34,628 bases of DNA from Rhodocyclaceae bacterium UBA5602 (GCA_002424865.1 DILC01000007.1:1-34628), one strand, 5' to 3'; shown: positions 15,027-23,855, counted from the first letter of the stretch. A program made the numbers and translations. Notes: a model not told the origin generated them from the sequence alone.

Positions 15027-16394
15027 TTAATAACCCACTTTCGGCAAATGCCGTAGCGAGGCTTCCAGCGCTTCAGTGGAATACGAGTGGTCGTCCAACG
15101 CACCATCAAAATACCGATCGTAAGCCGCCATATCAAAGTGACCGTGACCTGTCAGATTTACAAACAGTGTCTTGGCTTCGCCAGTTTCCTTGCAGCGCAA
15201 GGCTTCGTCAATTGCCGCACGGATAGCATGGTTGGATTCCGGCGCAGGAATAATGCCTTCCGCCCGCGCAAACATGACCCCCGCCTCAAAAGTCGCTAAC
15301 TGCGGCACGGCGATGGCCTCAATCAAGCCCTCGTGATACAACTGCGAGACCAGCGGCGAATTGCCGTGATAACGCAATCCCCCCGCGTGGATTCCCGGCG
15401 GCATGAAGTCGTGCCCCAGGGTGTACATTTTCATGATCGGCGTAAAGCCGGACGCATCGCCGTAGTCATAGGCATACACGCCTTTTGTCAGGCTCGGACA
15501 GGAGGCGGGCTCCACCGCCACCAGACGCACAGGTTTGCCGTTTTTGCCGCCGGCCGCGTTATCCGCCAAAAAGGGGAAGGCAGCACCCGCGAAAGACGAG
15601 CCACCACCACAGGGCGCAAAAACCATGTCCGGCCAGTCGCCCGCTAAATCAAACTGTTTTTTAGCTTCAAGACCAATAATGGTCTGATGCAAAGCCACGT
15701 GATTCAACACAGAACCCAGGGCGTAATTGGTATCCGCACGCGAAGCCGCCTCCTCCACTGCTTCGGAGATCGCGATGCCTAGCGAGCCTGGGTTTTCGCT
15801 ATCCCTGGCCAAATAATTCCGCCCGGTTTGGGTCAAATCCGATGGGCTGGCCACCACTTCAGCGCCCCAGGTGCGCATCATGGAACGCCGGAAGGGTTTT
15901 TGCTGATAGCTCACGCGCACCATGAATACGCGAACGTCAATGCCGAACATTTGTCCGGCAAAGGCAATGGAAGAACCCCATTGCCCAGCGCCAGTTTCCG
16001 TCGTCAGCCGCCGAATGCCCGCCTGGCTGTTGTAATACGCCTGGGCTACGGCCGTATTGGGTTTATGCGAGCCAGCGGGCGAGACGCCTTCATTTTTATA
16101 GTAAATCCTGGCTGGCGTACCCAATAGTTCTTCCAAGCGCTTGGCCCGAATCAACGGGCTCGGCCGCCACAGACGATAAATCTCGCGCACGGGCTCCGGG
16201 ATCGCTATCCAGCGTTCAGCAGAAACTTCCTGTTCAAGTAAGGCCAAGGGGAAAATCGACGCCATTTTTTCCAGCGGCACCGGCTTGTTATCAGGCCCAA
16301 AGGTCGGCGCTAGCGGCTTGGGCATGTCAGCCACCACGTTATACCAATGCGTCGGAATGTCCGACTGATCCAAGTTAAAACGCAACGACTCCAT
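15027..16394 (-). CDS. TrpB2-type tryptophan synthase beta subunit (PLP enzyme)
   Basis: The protein is 455 residues long from the ATG at 16394. This start has an AAGGA ribosome site 8 bases upstream, while the upstream in-frame ATG at 16421 has none. It is typical of the TrpEb_2 subgroup: 'DIPTHWYNVVADMP', 'RPSPLIRAKRLEELLGTPARIYYKNEGVSPAGSHKPNTA' with the PLP-binding Lys in GSHKPNTA, 'ETGAGQWGSS' with the catalytic Glu region, and the phosphate-binding 'CGGGSSFAG'. TrpB2 enzymes are longer than TrpB1, lack tight coupling to TrpA and convert indole or serine-type substrates. No trpA or other trp gene is adjacent. A 281-bp gap separates it from the upstream catabolic cluster on the same strand, so it may have its own promoter. 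It could salvage indole; that role is inferred. Confidence 0.9.
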   Translation of the reverse strand: MESLRFNLDQSDIPTHWYNVVADMPKPLAPTFGPDNKPVPLEKMASIFPLALLEQEVSAERWIAIPEPVREIYRLWRPSPLIRAKRLEELLGTPARIYYKNEGVSPAGSHKPNTAVAQAYYNSQAGIRRLTTETGAGQWGSSIAFAGQMFGIDVRVFMVRVSYQQKPFRRSMMRTWGAEVVASPSDLTQTGRNYLARDSENPGSLGIAISEAVEEAASRADTNYALGSVLNHVALHQTIIGLEAKKQFDLAGDWPDMVFAPCGGGSSFAGAAFPFLADNAAGGKNGKPVRLVAVEPASCPSLTKGVYAYDYGDASGFTPIMKMYTLGHDFMPPGIHAGGLRYHGNSPLVSQLYHEGLIEAIAVPQLATFEAGVMFARAEGIIPAPESNHAIRAAIDEALRCKETGEAKTLFVNLTGHGHFDMAAYDRYFDGALDDHSYSTEALEASLRHLPKVGY

Positions 16395-16675
16395 CAACGA
16401 TCCTTCCACACTAACGCGCATGGTCGCCAGCGCCCACCCCAGGGCGGGGCTTCCAAGCGGCTCGCTGCGCTCGATATCACACGGGGCTCCGTTCTATTTT
16501 TTCACATTAACGCTCATGATAAGCAAATGCCACCCACTGATGATGAAACACGCGAAAGGCCGCATGGAGAGTGGCCCGACATCAAATGGCGTTGTTCACG
16601 TTACATGACATGAACGGTAACTTTACCTGAAGACTTTAACAAAACCCAGACCCAACACAGGCCAAACCATGCAAG

Positions 16676-17737
16676 CTAAGACAGCGCCTCGGCAATGGCC
16701 TTGCCCACTTCCCGGGTTGAGGCTTTGCCGCCCAAGTCAGCCGTTTTCGGGCCTTCTTCGAGCACGACCTCAATGGCGCGCACGATCGCATCCGCAGCAT
16801 CCTTGTGCCCCAGGTAATCCAGCATCATGGCGCCCGACCAAATCATGCCGATCGGGTTGGCGATGTTGCGGCCGTAAATATCCGGCGCAGAACCATGCAC
16901 AGGCTCGAACATGGAAGGGTAAGTGCGCTCCGGGTTCAAGTTAGCGGAAGGCGCTATGGCGATCGTGCCGGTACAGGCAGGACCCAAGTCAGACAAAATA
17001 TCGCCAAACAGATTGGAACCGACAACGACATCAAACCGGTCCGGGAAACGGACAAAATGCGCGGTCAAGATATCAATGTGATATTGATCTGTTTTGACCT
17101 CTGGATAGCCAGCCGCTACCGCGCGAAAACGCTCGTCCCAAAACGGCATGGTGATGGCAATGCCATTGGATTTAGTGGCCGAGGTCAAATGCCGTTTTTC
17201 GCGCCGCATGGCCAAATCAAAGGCATAGCGCATGATGCGGTCTGTGCCATGGCGCGAGAAGACGCTTTCCTGAATGGCAATTTCGCGCTCGGTGCCTTCA
17301 TACATGCGGCCACCGGCAGATGAATACTCGCCCTCTGAATTTTCCCGCACGATAATGAAATCAATATCGCCGACTTTACGGTTGGCCAGCGGACAAGCCA
17401 CCCCGGGCATCAAGCGAACAGGCCGAATGTTGGCGTATTGATCAAATTCACGGCGAATCTTGATCAGCAGCCCCCACAACGAAATGTGATCCGGCACCAG
17501 ATCAGGCAAGCCCACCGCGCCCAGATAAACCGCATCATGGTGGCGAATTTGCGCCATGCCATCTTCCGGCATCATGCTGCCATGCTTCACGTAATAGTCG
17601 CAGCTCCACGGCAATTCATCATAAGCCAGCGAAAATCCATACTTTGCGGCAGCAGCATCCAGCACGCGCTGCCCTTCGGGCATCACTTCCTTACCTATGC
17701 CGTCGCCTGCAATGACGGCAATTTTATGTTTTTTCAT
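16676..17737 (-). CDS. Tartrate dehydrogenase/decarboxylase family (isocitrate/isopropylmalate dehydrogenase superfamily)
   Basis: The protein is 353 residues long. The ATG at 17737 is chosen because the GAGGAAG site is 6-7 bases upstream, whereas the GTG at 17743 is too close. It begins 'KKHKIAVIAGDGIGKEVMPEG' and has 'HGSMMPEDGMAQIRHHDAVYLGAVG', 'SLWGLLIKIRREFDQYANIRPVRL' and 'FIIVRENSEGEYSSAGGRMYEGTEREIAIQESVFSR'. 'VVGSNLFGDILSDLGP' and 'MFEPVHGSAPDIYGRNIANP' follow. These are the metal- and NAD-binding signatures of the tartrate/D-malate dehydrogenase subgroup, which oxidises and often decarboxylates 2-hydroxy acids. It is the last gene of a four-gene minus-strand cluster, 19 bases after the ketopantoate-reductase-like gene. 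The actual substrate is not determinable; D-malate and 3-substituted malates are alternatives. Confidence 0.88.
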   Translation of the reverse strand: MKKHKIAVIAGDGIGKEVMPEGQRVLDAAAAKYGFSLAYDELPWSCDYYVKHGSMMPEDGMAQIRHHDAVYLGAVGLPDLVPDHISLWGLLIKIRREFDQYANIRPVRLMPGVACPLANRKVGDIDFIIVRENSEGEYSSAGGRMYEGTEREIAIQESVFSRHGTDRIMRYAFDLAMRREKRHLTSATKSNGIAITMPFWDERFRAVAAGYPEVKTDQYHIDILTAHFVRFPDRFDVVVGSNLFGDILSDLGPACTGTIAIAPSANLNPERTYPSMFEPVHGSAPDIYGRNIANPIGMIWSGAMMLDYLGHKDAADAIVRAIEVVLEEGPKTADLGGKASTREVGKAIAEALS

Positions 17738-17756
17738 GGCCACTTCCTCTTCAACC

Positions 17757-18767
17757 CTACTTGGCGTAGGTATCCAGCACGGTCAGGATGCGATCAACCG
17801 CCACCAAGGTTGGCACCGGCAAACCAAATTCGCGCGCTTTTTCAATGATCGGTTTGAGAATCCAAGGCGCCTCGGATTTACGGTGATTCAACACATCGTC
17901 ATGCATTGAAGTACGGCTGCGGATACCTTTGCCTTGCAACTGCTGCGCCATGAGCATGAGTGAATCACAGGCCTCATCAAAACTTTTCGCCTCGTGAACC
18001 TCTTTTAGCCGCGATAAAGGGGCATAGAAATTTTGCGGGGTATAGCCCATGCGGGTGTACACCGAAAGGATTTCGTAGCCCAGCGTGACGTAATGCTCAG
18101 CCCCCGCCCTGACCACCGCGCCTTCGTTGAACGTCAGCTCAGGATTCGCGGGCAAGGCGCTGGCAGAAAAAGCCGAGGCGTTGCATATCTGGCACAGCTT
18201 TTCCCACAACACCTGCCGGATGCAATCCACCGCCTTGGACGGCAAGCCTGCCTTATTCATTGCTGCAACGAGCTTTTCAGCACGCGGGCTGACCGTACCA
18301 TCCAACTCGCCCGCATAAAAAGTGGTGGTTGCGGTAATGTGATTCACAACCACACCGGGCGACTCCAATGTGCCACCTTCGATAATGGACACACCGAGCA
18401 CTTTGGCTTCACCTGCCCATTCGGCCAGCAAGCTTTCTTTAACGATATTGTTTTGCAAGGAAACAACCGTCGCACACCGATCTTTTAACCGAATGGCATC
18501 CTGCAGCGCCACTGCGGTGTCTTTGGACTTCACCGCCAGCATGAAGTAATCAAATTCGCCCAAGGCTTCATCGGGGTTTGTTACCGCCGTCAGGTTTTCC
18601 TTGATCAAATGCTCGCCACGACGCTGACCGTAGATGCGCAAACCATTTTTCTTGATCATTTCAGCATGCGAGGAGCGCGCAATCAGGGTGACATCAACGC
18701 CTGCCTCTGCAAGATAACCACCCACGACAGAACCCAATCCGCCACCACCTAAAATACAAATTCTCAT
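17757..18767 (-). CDS. Ketopantoate reductase family (ApbA/PanE-like) oxidoreductase
   Basis: The protein is 336 residues long from the ATG at 18767, with an AGAGGG site 6 bases upstream. The N-terminal Rossmann motif is 'RICILGGGGLGSVVGGYLAEAGVDVTLIAR'. It is followed by 'FMLAVKSKDT' and 'SLQNNIVKESLL', the ApbA pattern (V.LQNG..) with Asn-Ile in place of the usual Asn-Gly. The C-terminal domain carries the family Lys region 'VLWEKLCQICNASAFSA', the conserved Asn, and the late 'SMHDDVLNHRKSE', close to the usual S-M-L-D-x-x-x-G-R-x-T-E with changes (HRKSE). Its place within a catabolic cluster, with no pantothenate gene nearby, suggests a reductase or dehydrogenase for another 2-keto or 2-hydroxy acid rather than PanE itself. 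Confidence 0.83.
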   Translation of the reverse strand: MRICILGGGGLGSVVGGYLAEAGVDVTLIARSSHAEMIKKNGLRIYGQRRGEHLIKENLTAVTNPDEALGEFDYFMLAVKSKDTAVALQDAIRLKDRCATVVSLQNNIVKESLLAEWAGEAKVLGVSIIEGGTLESPGVVVNHITATTTFYAGELDGTVSPRAEKLVAAMNKAGLPSKAVDCIRQVLWEKLCQICNASAFSASALPANPELTFNEGAVVRAGAEHYVTLGYEILSVYTRMGYTPQNFYAPLSRLKEVHEAKSFDEACDSLMLMAQQLQGKGIRSRTSMHDDVLNHRKSEAPWILKPIIEKAREFGLPVPTLVAVDRILTVLDTYAK

Positions 18768-18798
18768 CACGCGCCCTCTGATTCAGTTACACAAAAAA

Positions 18799-19761
18799 TC
18801 AAGCCACGCCGAGTTCGCGCAGTTTGGCTGCGACTTGCTCAAAACGCTCACGGCTTGGGCTGCGCACAGGCGGAATCACCGGGCCTGATTTGAGGCCAAT
18901 GGCTTCATACCAGGCTTTCAACGTACCCAACGCGCCGGCATAAGTTGCCGTCGCCGCAATAGTCCATAAGAACTCTTCCTCATAATAAGTGCGCACGCCG
19001 TCCAAGGCGAGCCAAGCCTTGCGGGCTTCTTCGTGCTTGCCCTCGGCGGACAGGCGCACATAATCCTTGACCAGATGGCGCTTTTTGCCATACAGCATGT
19101 AGGACAGTTCGCCCCACAATACCTGACCGCCCACGCGCTGTTCGTCCAACAACCAGTATTCGGAAGGCTCCATGACGATGAAATCAGGCCGCATGTGGCG
19201 GCGCATCCGCAGCGTCACGGCACGATTCAACTCGCCTTGCTTAGCGCCGATCACAGTATCAATATCGGCCAAACGATTCATCAAATCCAGGCCCATCACT
19301 TTGCCTGACACGGGCGTGCGATAGAGGCAAACCGCCAGATCAGAACGGTCAGTCACGTATTTGAACCAATCGAAAATTTCATCGTCGGCACGCAACTGAA
19401 CAACCGGATTAATCACTTCTGCACCGTTGTAACCCAGCTTTTCCACAAAATTCATTTTCTCAACCGCAACACTGGCTTCCGGATCAAGAATAATGGTCCA
19501 CAAATCCATCCGCCCCTTGGTCGCATCGGCCACCACTTCGTGATAACGGTTCCACTCGGCAGGTTTAACGTTCCAGCACTCGGAAATAAAGCCACCGACA
19601 ACCAGGCCATCAATGCCCATGTCGACATATTTTTCAATGTTTTCACGGATGCCGGCTTCATCAAACTTGAAGTCAGGTGTGACGGGCGTTAAAGGGCACA
19701 TATACAGCCCACGTACGTTTTTCAGTGCCCATTGCTTTGCTTCTTTACGCGTAAATTCCAT
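18799..19761 (-). CDS. DHDPS/N-acetylneuraminate lyase superfamily protein
   Basis: The protein is 320 residues long. ATG 19761 (MEFTRKEAKQW) is chosen over the longer frame because AAAGAGGAG lies about 8 bases upstream. It is a class I aldolase/dehydratase TIM barrel, beginning 'LKNVRGLYMCPLTPVTPDFKFDEAGIRENIEKYVDMGIDGLVVGG'. The Schiff-base Lys is in 'VIGAKQGE' and the partner Tyr in 'VCLYRTPVSG'. The usual pyruvate-carboxylate loop GTTGE is replaced by GFISE, so its keto-acid binding site is unusual and it is not DapA (the true dapA is at 27301). In context it may cleave or dehydrate a 2-keto acid whose aldehyde product goes to the adjacent dehydrogenase. Candidate family roles are keto-deoxy-sugar-acid dehydratase, hydroxyproline-type deaminase or hydratase-aldolase; none can be preferred on sequence alone. 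Confidence 0.83.
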   Translation of the reverse strand: MEFTRKEAKQWALKNVRGLYMCPLTPVTPDFKFDEAGIRENIEKYVDMGIDGLVVGGFISECWNVKPAEWNRYHEVVADATKGRMDLWTIILDPEASVAVEKMNFVEKLGYNGAEVINPVVQLRADDEIFDWFKYVTDRSDLAVCLYRTPVSGKVMGLDLMNRLADIDTVIGAKQGELNRAVTLRMRRHMRPDFIVMEPSEYWLLDEQRVGGQVLWGELSYMLYGKKRHLVKDYVRLSAEGKHEEARKAWLALDGVRTYYEEEFLWTIAATATYAGALGTLKAWYEAIGLKSGPVIPPVRSPSRERFEQVAAKLRELGVA

Positions 19762-19926
19762 TGTAAGACTCCTCTTTAAAATAAAAGTGCCGACGCCATT
19801 GATCGGCATTAAACGCACGACAAATCAGACAACCCGGTAATACCTGCAACCGCCCCCACTTGCAAACCAGAGCCTCATTAAGCCTCGTCCGCAAGTTTTA
19901 CTACTCCTTAAAACCTGATTAAAAAC

Positions 19927-21378
19927 TTAAAGGCTGATCGGTGATGTTTTTACATCCACGAATTCAAACAAGCCTTCAACACCGCCTTCGCGCCCATAGC
20001 CTGATTGCCTCATCCCGCCAAAAGGCGCTTCTGGCGCAGGGCCCGTGCCGGTATTGCATGCCACGTGCTGAAAATGCAGTTTTTCCACAAAGCGTTGCGC
20101 ACGTGCGGCATCCCGGGTAAACAAATACGCAGCCAAACCATACTCCGTATCGTTTGCTTTTTTGAGCGCATCGTCTTCCCCGTTAAATTCCGCAATCGGC
20201 ACCAGGGGGCCAAAGGTTTCCTCATTCCAGCAGGCCATGGTGCGATTGACACCCAAAACCGCCGAGGGCGGAAAAAATCCGCCCCATTCTTTCTCCAGCG
20301 GCGGCGGCACAGCGCCGACTAACAACTGGGCGCCTTTAGCCAACGCATCGGTCAGGTGATGGCGGACTTTTTCATACCCCGCCCTATCCACCAAGGGGCC
20401 GATGTCCGTTGATTCATCGAGCCCATTGCCCAGGCGCAAAGCGCTAATACGGGCAACCAAGCGCTGGGAAAACGCTTGCGCAACTTGGTGATCAACCAAG
20501 ATACGATTGGCGCAAACGCAGGTTTGTCCATTCCCGCGGAATTTATTGGACATTAACTGATCAACGGCCTTATCCAGATCCGCATCGGCAAAAACAATGA
20601 ATGGCGCATTGCCACCTAATTCAAGCGCGACACGCTTCACCTGTGCGGCACTTTTCACAATCAGCTCCTTGCCTACCTCGGTAGAACCGGTAAAGCTAAT
20701 CACCGCGACTTCGGGGTGTTCGAGCAACGCATCGGCAATCGCGGCTGCCGAGCCTGGCAGCAAATTTGCCCAGCCGGCGGGCAAGCCCACTTCTTTTTCC
20801 AGCAGGGCAAACAAGGCGATCATGGTCAGCGGCGTTTTGGACGCTGGCTTGATAATGCTGGCACAGCCAGCCGCAAGCGCAGACGAAAGTTTTTTGGCGA
20901 TCATGCCAATCGGGAAATTCCACGGCACAATCAAGCCCGCCACGCCGGCTGGCCGGTAGAGCACACGCCATGTGCAGCCCCGAGGCTGCTCTGCGAGTGT
21001 TCTGGGTTCGAGTTGCGCCATATTGGCGGCTGCATAGGCGAAAAATCCAGCCGCATAATCCACTTCGGCACGCCCTTCACGCCAGGGTTTGCCATGCTCC
21101 AAACAAAGAATCCGGCCAATTTCATCGCGATGTTTGACAAGTGCCCTGGCAATCCCGTCCAACCATGCCCGACGCACCTCGATGCCCGGCAGGTCCTGCA
21201 TGGCAAGACTTGCCGCATCAATGGCGCGGCGCGTCTCATTCGCCCCCATGCGCGCAACTTGGGCAAGCACCTCCCCCGTCGCCGGATTGATCACAGGAAA
21301 AGCCTTCCCCTCATCGGCCATGACCCACTGGCCATCAATATAGCCACCCATACTGGGCAGCAGCGGTGAAACGATCAT
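19927..21378 (-). CDS. NAD(P)-dependent aldehyde dehydrogenase, succinate-semialdehyde dehydrogenase-like
   Basis: The 483-residue protein has typical GabD length. It has 'GYIDGQWV', 'INPATGEVLAQVARMG', 'VPWNFPIGMIAKKLSSALAAGC' (cofactor pocket, N of PWNFP) and 'ISFTGSTEVGKELI'. The general-base Glu is in 'ALELGGNAPFIVF' and the nucleophilic Cys in 'GNGQTCVCANR'. The C-terminus is 'APFGGMRQSGYGREGG'. It would oxidise a semialdehyde such as succinate or 2-oxoglutarate semialdehyde to the acid. It is the first gene of the four-gene cluster, 165 bases before the DHDPS-family gene. A local stretch 'VPPPLEKEWGGFF' near residue 360 is slightly longer than I expect in the family and is GC-rich, but the motif order is intact. 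Confidence 0.92.
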   Translation of the reverse strand: MIVSPLLPSMGGYIDGQWVMADEGKAFPVINPATGEVLAQVARMGANETRRAIDAASLAMQDLPGIEVRRAWLDGIARALVKHRDEIGRILCLEHGKPWREGRAEVDYAAGFFAYAAANMAQLEPRTLAEQPRGCTWRVLYRPAGVAGLIVPWNFPIGMIAKKLSSALAAGCASIIKPASKTPLTMIALFALLEKEVGLPAGWANLLPGSAAAIADALLEHPEVAVISFTGSTEVGKELIVKSAAQVKRVALELGGNAPFIVFADADLDKAVDQLMSNKFRGNGQTCVCANRILVDHQVAQAFSQRLVARISALRLGNGLDESTDIGPLVDRAGYEKVRHHLTDALAKGAQLLVGAVPPPLEKEWGGFFPPSAVLGVNRTMACWNEETFGPLVPIAEFNGEDDALKKANDTEYGLAAYLFTRDAARAQRFVEKLHFQHVACNTGTGPAPEAPFGGMRQSGYGREGGVEGLFEFVDVKTSPISL

Positions 21379-21711
21379 AACCCTGACCCCTTATTCATGT
21401 AAAACAACATCCGCCATCCTCCCGTCAAGGACAATGAAACGTGACCAAATTTTTTGAAGGCGATTGAAAAACCAAATCATGGGCAACGCACCGGAGGGCA
21501 AGCGCACGCAAAAAGAATACAAAGAGAATACAAAGAACGCACAAAAGCCAACCAATATCAACCAACATCGCCATTTGCCTCAACTCCCGCACAGACTCTA
21601 TTTTTGAGCCTTTTTTAATCTATCATTCACTTTATCATTTACGTATCGCAAATGAACTGTTTTCGCATTTAGTTATCGAATACACCGTATCCATACCCTA
21701 AAGGAACTTGC
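21379..21711. other. 333-bp divergent intergenic region
   Basis: It separates the aldehyde dehydrogenase (minus) from the Bax-inhibitor gene (plus). It contains the purine-rich direct repeat GAATACAAAGA/GAATACAAAGA near 21515-21538. The AT-rich stretch 21600-21700 presumably carries the promoter of the plus-strand gene, but I see no clear -35/-10 pair. No coding potential is visible. Confidence 0.5.
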
Positions 21712-22395
21712 ATGAACACCTACACAACGGCCTCCACCCAAGTCAGCTCAAGCACCCAGCACCGCGTACTCCGCAACACCTATGCCCTGCTCGCGCTCTC
21801 CATGTTGCCCACCGTGCTGGGCGCATGGGTCGGCATGCAGATGCAGTTCGCCTTTTTCGCAACCAGCCCCATCGTTAGCTTCCTGGTATTCATGGGCATC
21901 GCCTTTGGCTTTATGTGGGCAATAGAGCGCAATAAAAATAGCGGCTTGGGCGTAGCCCTGTTGCTGGGTTTTACTTTCTTCATGGGCTTGATGCTGTCGC
22001 GCATTTTGCAAGTTGCCCTGGGCTTTTCCAACGGCGGCTCGCTCATTGCCATGGCCGCAGGCGGCACAGGCGCGATCTTCTTTTCTTTGGCCAGCATTGC
22101 GGCAACCAGCAAACGTGACTTCTCCAACATGGGCAAGTTCTTGTTTGTGGGCATGATCTTGTTGCTGGTCGCCGTGGTTGCCAACATTTTCTTTCAGATC
22201 CCGGCGCTTTCCCTCACCATCTCAGCGATTGCCGTTGCGCTTTTTTCTGCCTACATTTTGTATGACATCAACCGCATCATCCAAGGCGGGGAAACCAATT
22301 ACATCAGCGCAACCTTGGCGATTTATTTGAACATCTATAACGTGTTCGTCAATCTGCTCCATTTGTTAATGGCCTTTACCGGCGATCGTGACTAA
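21712..22395 (+). CDS. Bax inhibitor-1/YccA family membrane protein
   Basis: The 227-residue protein is almost entirely hydrophobic, with about seven transmembrane segments. It begins 'STQHRVLRNTYALLALSMLPTVLGAWVGM' and has 'FFMGLMLSRILQVALGFSNGGSLIAMAAGGTGAIFFSLASIA'. The conserved C-terminal signature is 'FSAYILYDINRIIQGGETNYISATLAIYLNIYNVFVNLLHLL', whose Asp residues belong to the pH-sensing calcium-leak site of this family. AAAGGAAC lies 5-6 bases before the ATG. The TAA stop merges directly with a short repeat-like sequence and is followed by a strong terminator. It is probably a monocistronic housekeeping gene for membrane ion homeostasis or FtsH-linked quality control. Confidence 0.93.
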   Translation: MNTYTTASTQVSSSTQHRVLRNTYALLALSMLPTVLGAWVGMQMQFAFFATSPIVSFLVFMGIAFGFMWAIERNKNSGLGVALLLGFTFFMGLMLSRILQVALGFSNGGSLIAMAAGGTGAIFFSLASIAATSKRDFSNMGKFLFVGMILLLVAVVANIFFQIPALSLTISAIAVALFSAYILYDINRIIQGGETNYISATLAIYLNIYNVFVNLLHLLMAFTGDRD

Positions 22396-22416
22396 AAAGT
22401 CGGCGCTGGCAGGACG
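22394..22416 (+). repeat. Short sequence related to the ends of the 70-bp element
   Basis: AAAAAGTCGGCGCTGGCAGG then ACG starts inside the stop codon of the Bax-inhibitor gene. It shares AAAAGTCGGCGCTGG with 14410-14431 and 30210-30231, and GGCGCTGG.xxGACGGCG with the right end of the mfd and mltB elements. It runs into a small GGCGAG/CTCGCC hairpin (22416-22434). Confidence 0.5.
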
Positions 22417-22434
22417 GCGAGTTACCTTCTCGCC

Positions 22435-22468
22435 AACGAAAAACGGCCTTGCGAGGCCGTTTTTCGTT
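22435..22468. terminator. Bidirectional rho-independent terminator
   Basis: This is a perfect 14-bp stem (AACGAAAAACGGCC with its complement) around TTGCGA, with T-runs on both strands. It lies between the convergent Bax-inhibitor and rlmD genes. Confidence 0.92.
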
Positions 22469-22489
22469 GCCTGCCCCACACCCAATCAA

Positions 22490-23809
22490 CTAGCGTTCAA
22501 ACACGGCAATAGATTCCACATGCGCCGTATGCGGAAACATGCTGGCAATGCCCGCGCCTTTTAATGTGTAGCCTTTGTCATTGACCAGAATCCCTGCATC
22601 GCGCGCCAGGGTCGCCGGATTGCAAGATACATAAACAATCCGCCGTGGCCCCAGCTTTCCCTGTCCATCAGCGCATACCGCAGGCAAGGCATTCACCAAG
22701 GCCAGCGCACCTTCCCTTGGCGGGTCGATCAATAATTTATCGACTTTCCCGAGTGCCGCAAAACTCGCCTCCGTTGCCTCAAACAAATTGGCTTCGGCAA
22801 AGCTGCATTGCCCAGACAAGCCGTTGCGCGCTGCATTCTCTTCAGCCCGGCGCACCAAGGCTGCGCTGCCTTCAATGCCCACAACCGTTGCGCCAAGACG
22901 CGCAATCGGCAGGGTGAAATTTCCCAGGCCACAGAACAAATCCACAATCCGCTCACCCGGTTGCGGATTCAATAAAGCCATCGCGCGGCGCACCAGCATG
23001 CGGTTCACGCCGGGATTCACCTGGGTAAATTCAGTCGGCGAAAAAAGAAAAGTCAAATCGAAGTCCGGCAAAGCATACATGAGGCTTGGCGCATCTTCAG
23101 GGTAAAACAAGGCCACCGTATCCGGCCCTTTGGATTGCAGAAACCAAACTACCTGGTGCGCATCCGCAAATTGCCGCAACAGCGTTTCATCCGCCACACG
23201 CAAAGGCGCCATATGGCGCAATAAAAGCACCGTTTGATTGTCCCCAACCGCCACTTCAATCTGCGGCAGTTGATCGGGCGCTGACATTTTGCCCAGCAGG
23301 CTTTTTAATTCAGGAATCAAGGCAGCCACTGCAGGCGGCAGCACAGCGCAAGAATCCATCACCGTCACAAAGCTGCTGCGCTTTTCACGAAAGCCAATCA
23401 GCATACCCTCTTTTTTCGCTACCCAGCGCGCGGAAAATCTTGCCCGATACCGATAACCCCAGGCGCTGCCCGCAATCGGCGGATACATTTGTTCAGGCTT
23501 TAAGCGCGCAATATGCCACAACGCATCCTCCAACACACGCTGCTTGGCGGCCGTTTGCGAGCCCACATGCAAATGTTGCAAAGCGCAACCGCCGCATACC
23601 CCAAAATACGGGCAGGCAGGCGTCACGCGCTGGCTAGACGCGCGCACAATCCGGGACGCCACCGCCTGCTCATAGCTAGGTTTGCGCCGATAGCTGGAAA
23701 ACTCGACCTGTTCGCCCGGCAAGGCGCCCTCAATAAAAATGACTTTCCCCTCAACGTGGGCGATGCCTCGGCCTTCGTTATCCAGGGATTCAATCGTAAC
23801 TAGCGTCAT
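22490..23809 (-). CDS. rlmD: 23S rRNA (uracil-C5)-methyltransferase RlmD
   Basis: The 439-residue protein methylates U1939 of 23S rRNA using SAM (known for the family). It has an N-terminal TRAM domain ('VTIESLDNEGRGIAHVEGKVIFIEGALPGE') and the iron-sulfur ligands in 'CPYFGVCGGCALQHL' (about 66-80). The SAM motif is 'IVDLFCGLGNFTLPIARLGATVVGIEG', the substrate-base motif 'LIDPPREGA', and the catalytic Cys lies in 'VSCNPATLARD' (Cys396). All four iron-sulfur and catalytic cysteines are present. The gene is divergent from the roxA-like gene over only 46 bp. Confidence 0.96.
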   Translation of the reverse strand: MTLVTIESLDNEGRGIAHVEGKVIFIEGALPGEQVEFSSYRRKPSYEQAVASRIVRASSQRVTPACPYFGVCGGCALQHLHVGSQTAAKQRVLEDALWHIARLKPEQMYPPIAGSAWGYRYRARFSARWVAKKEGMLIGFREKRSSFVTVMDSCAVLPPAVAALIPELKSLLGKMSAPDQLPQIEVAVGDNQTVLLLRHMAPLRVADETLLRQFADAHQVVWFLQSKGPDTVALFYPEDAPSLMYALPDFDLTFLFSPTEFTQVNPGVNRMLVRRAMALLNPQPGERIVDLFCGLGNFTLPIARLGATVVGIEGSAALVRRAEENAARNGLSGQCSFAEANLFEATEASFAALGKVDKLLIDPPREGALALVNALPAVCADGQGKLGPRRIVYVSCNPATLARDAGILVNDKGYTLKGAGIASMFPHTAHVESIAVFER

Positions 23810-23855
23810 AATGCGGTCAGGCGAATACGGAAAAGCCGCCGATTATAATCAGGGC

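Noticed and set aside
20250..20320. 'VPPPLEKEWGGFF' in the aldehyde dehydrogenase as another inserted repeat
   Set aside because: The segment is at most a few residues longer than I expect for the family, has no second copy in the window, and its end fits the normal GGxFFxP motif.
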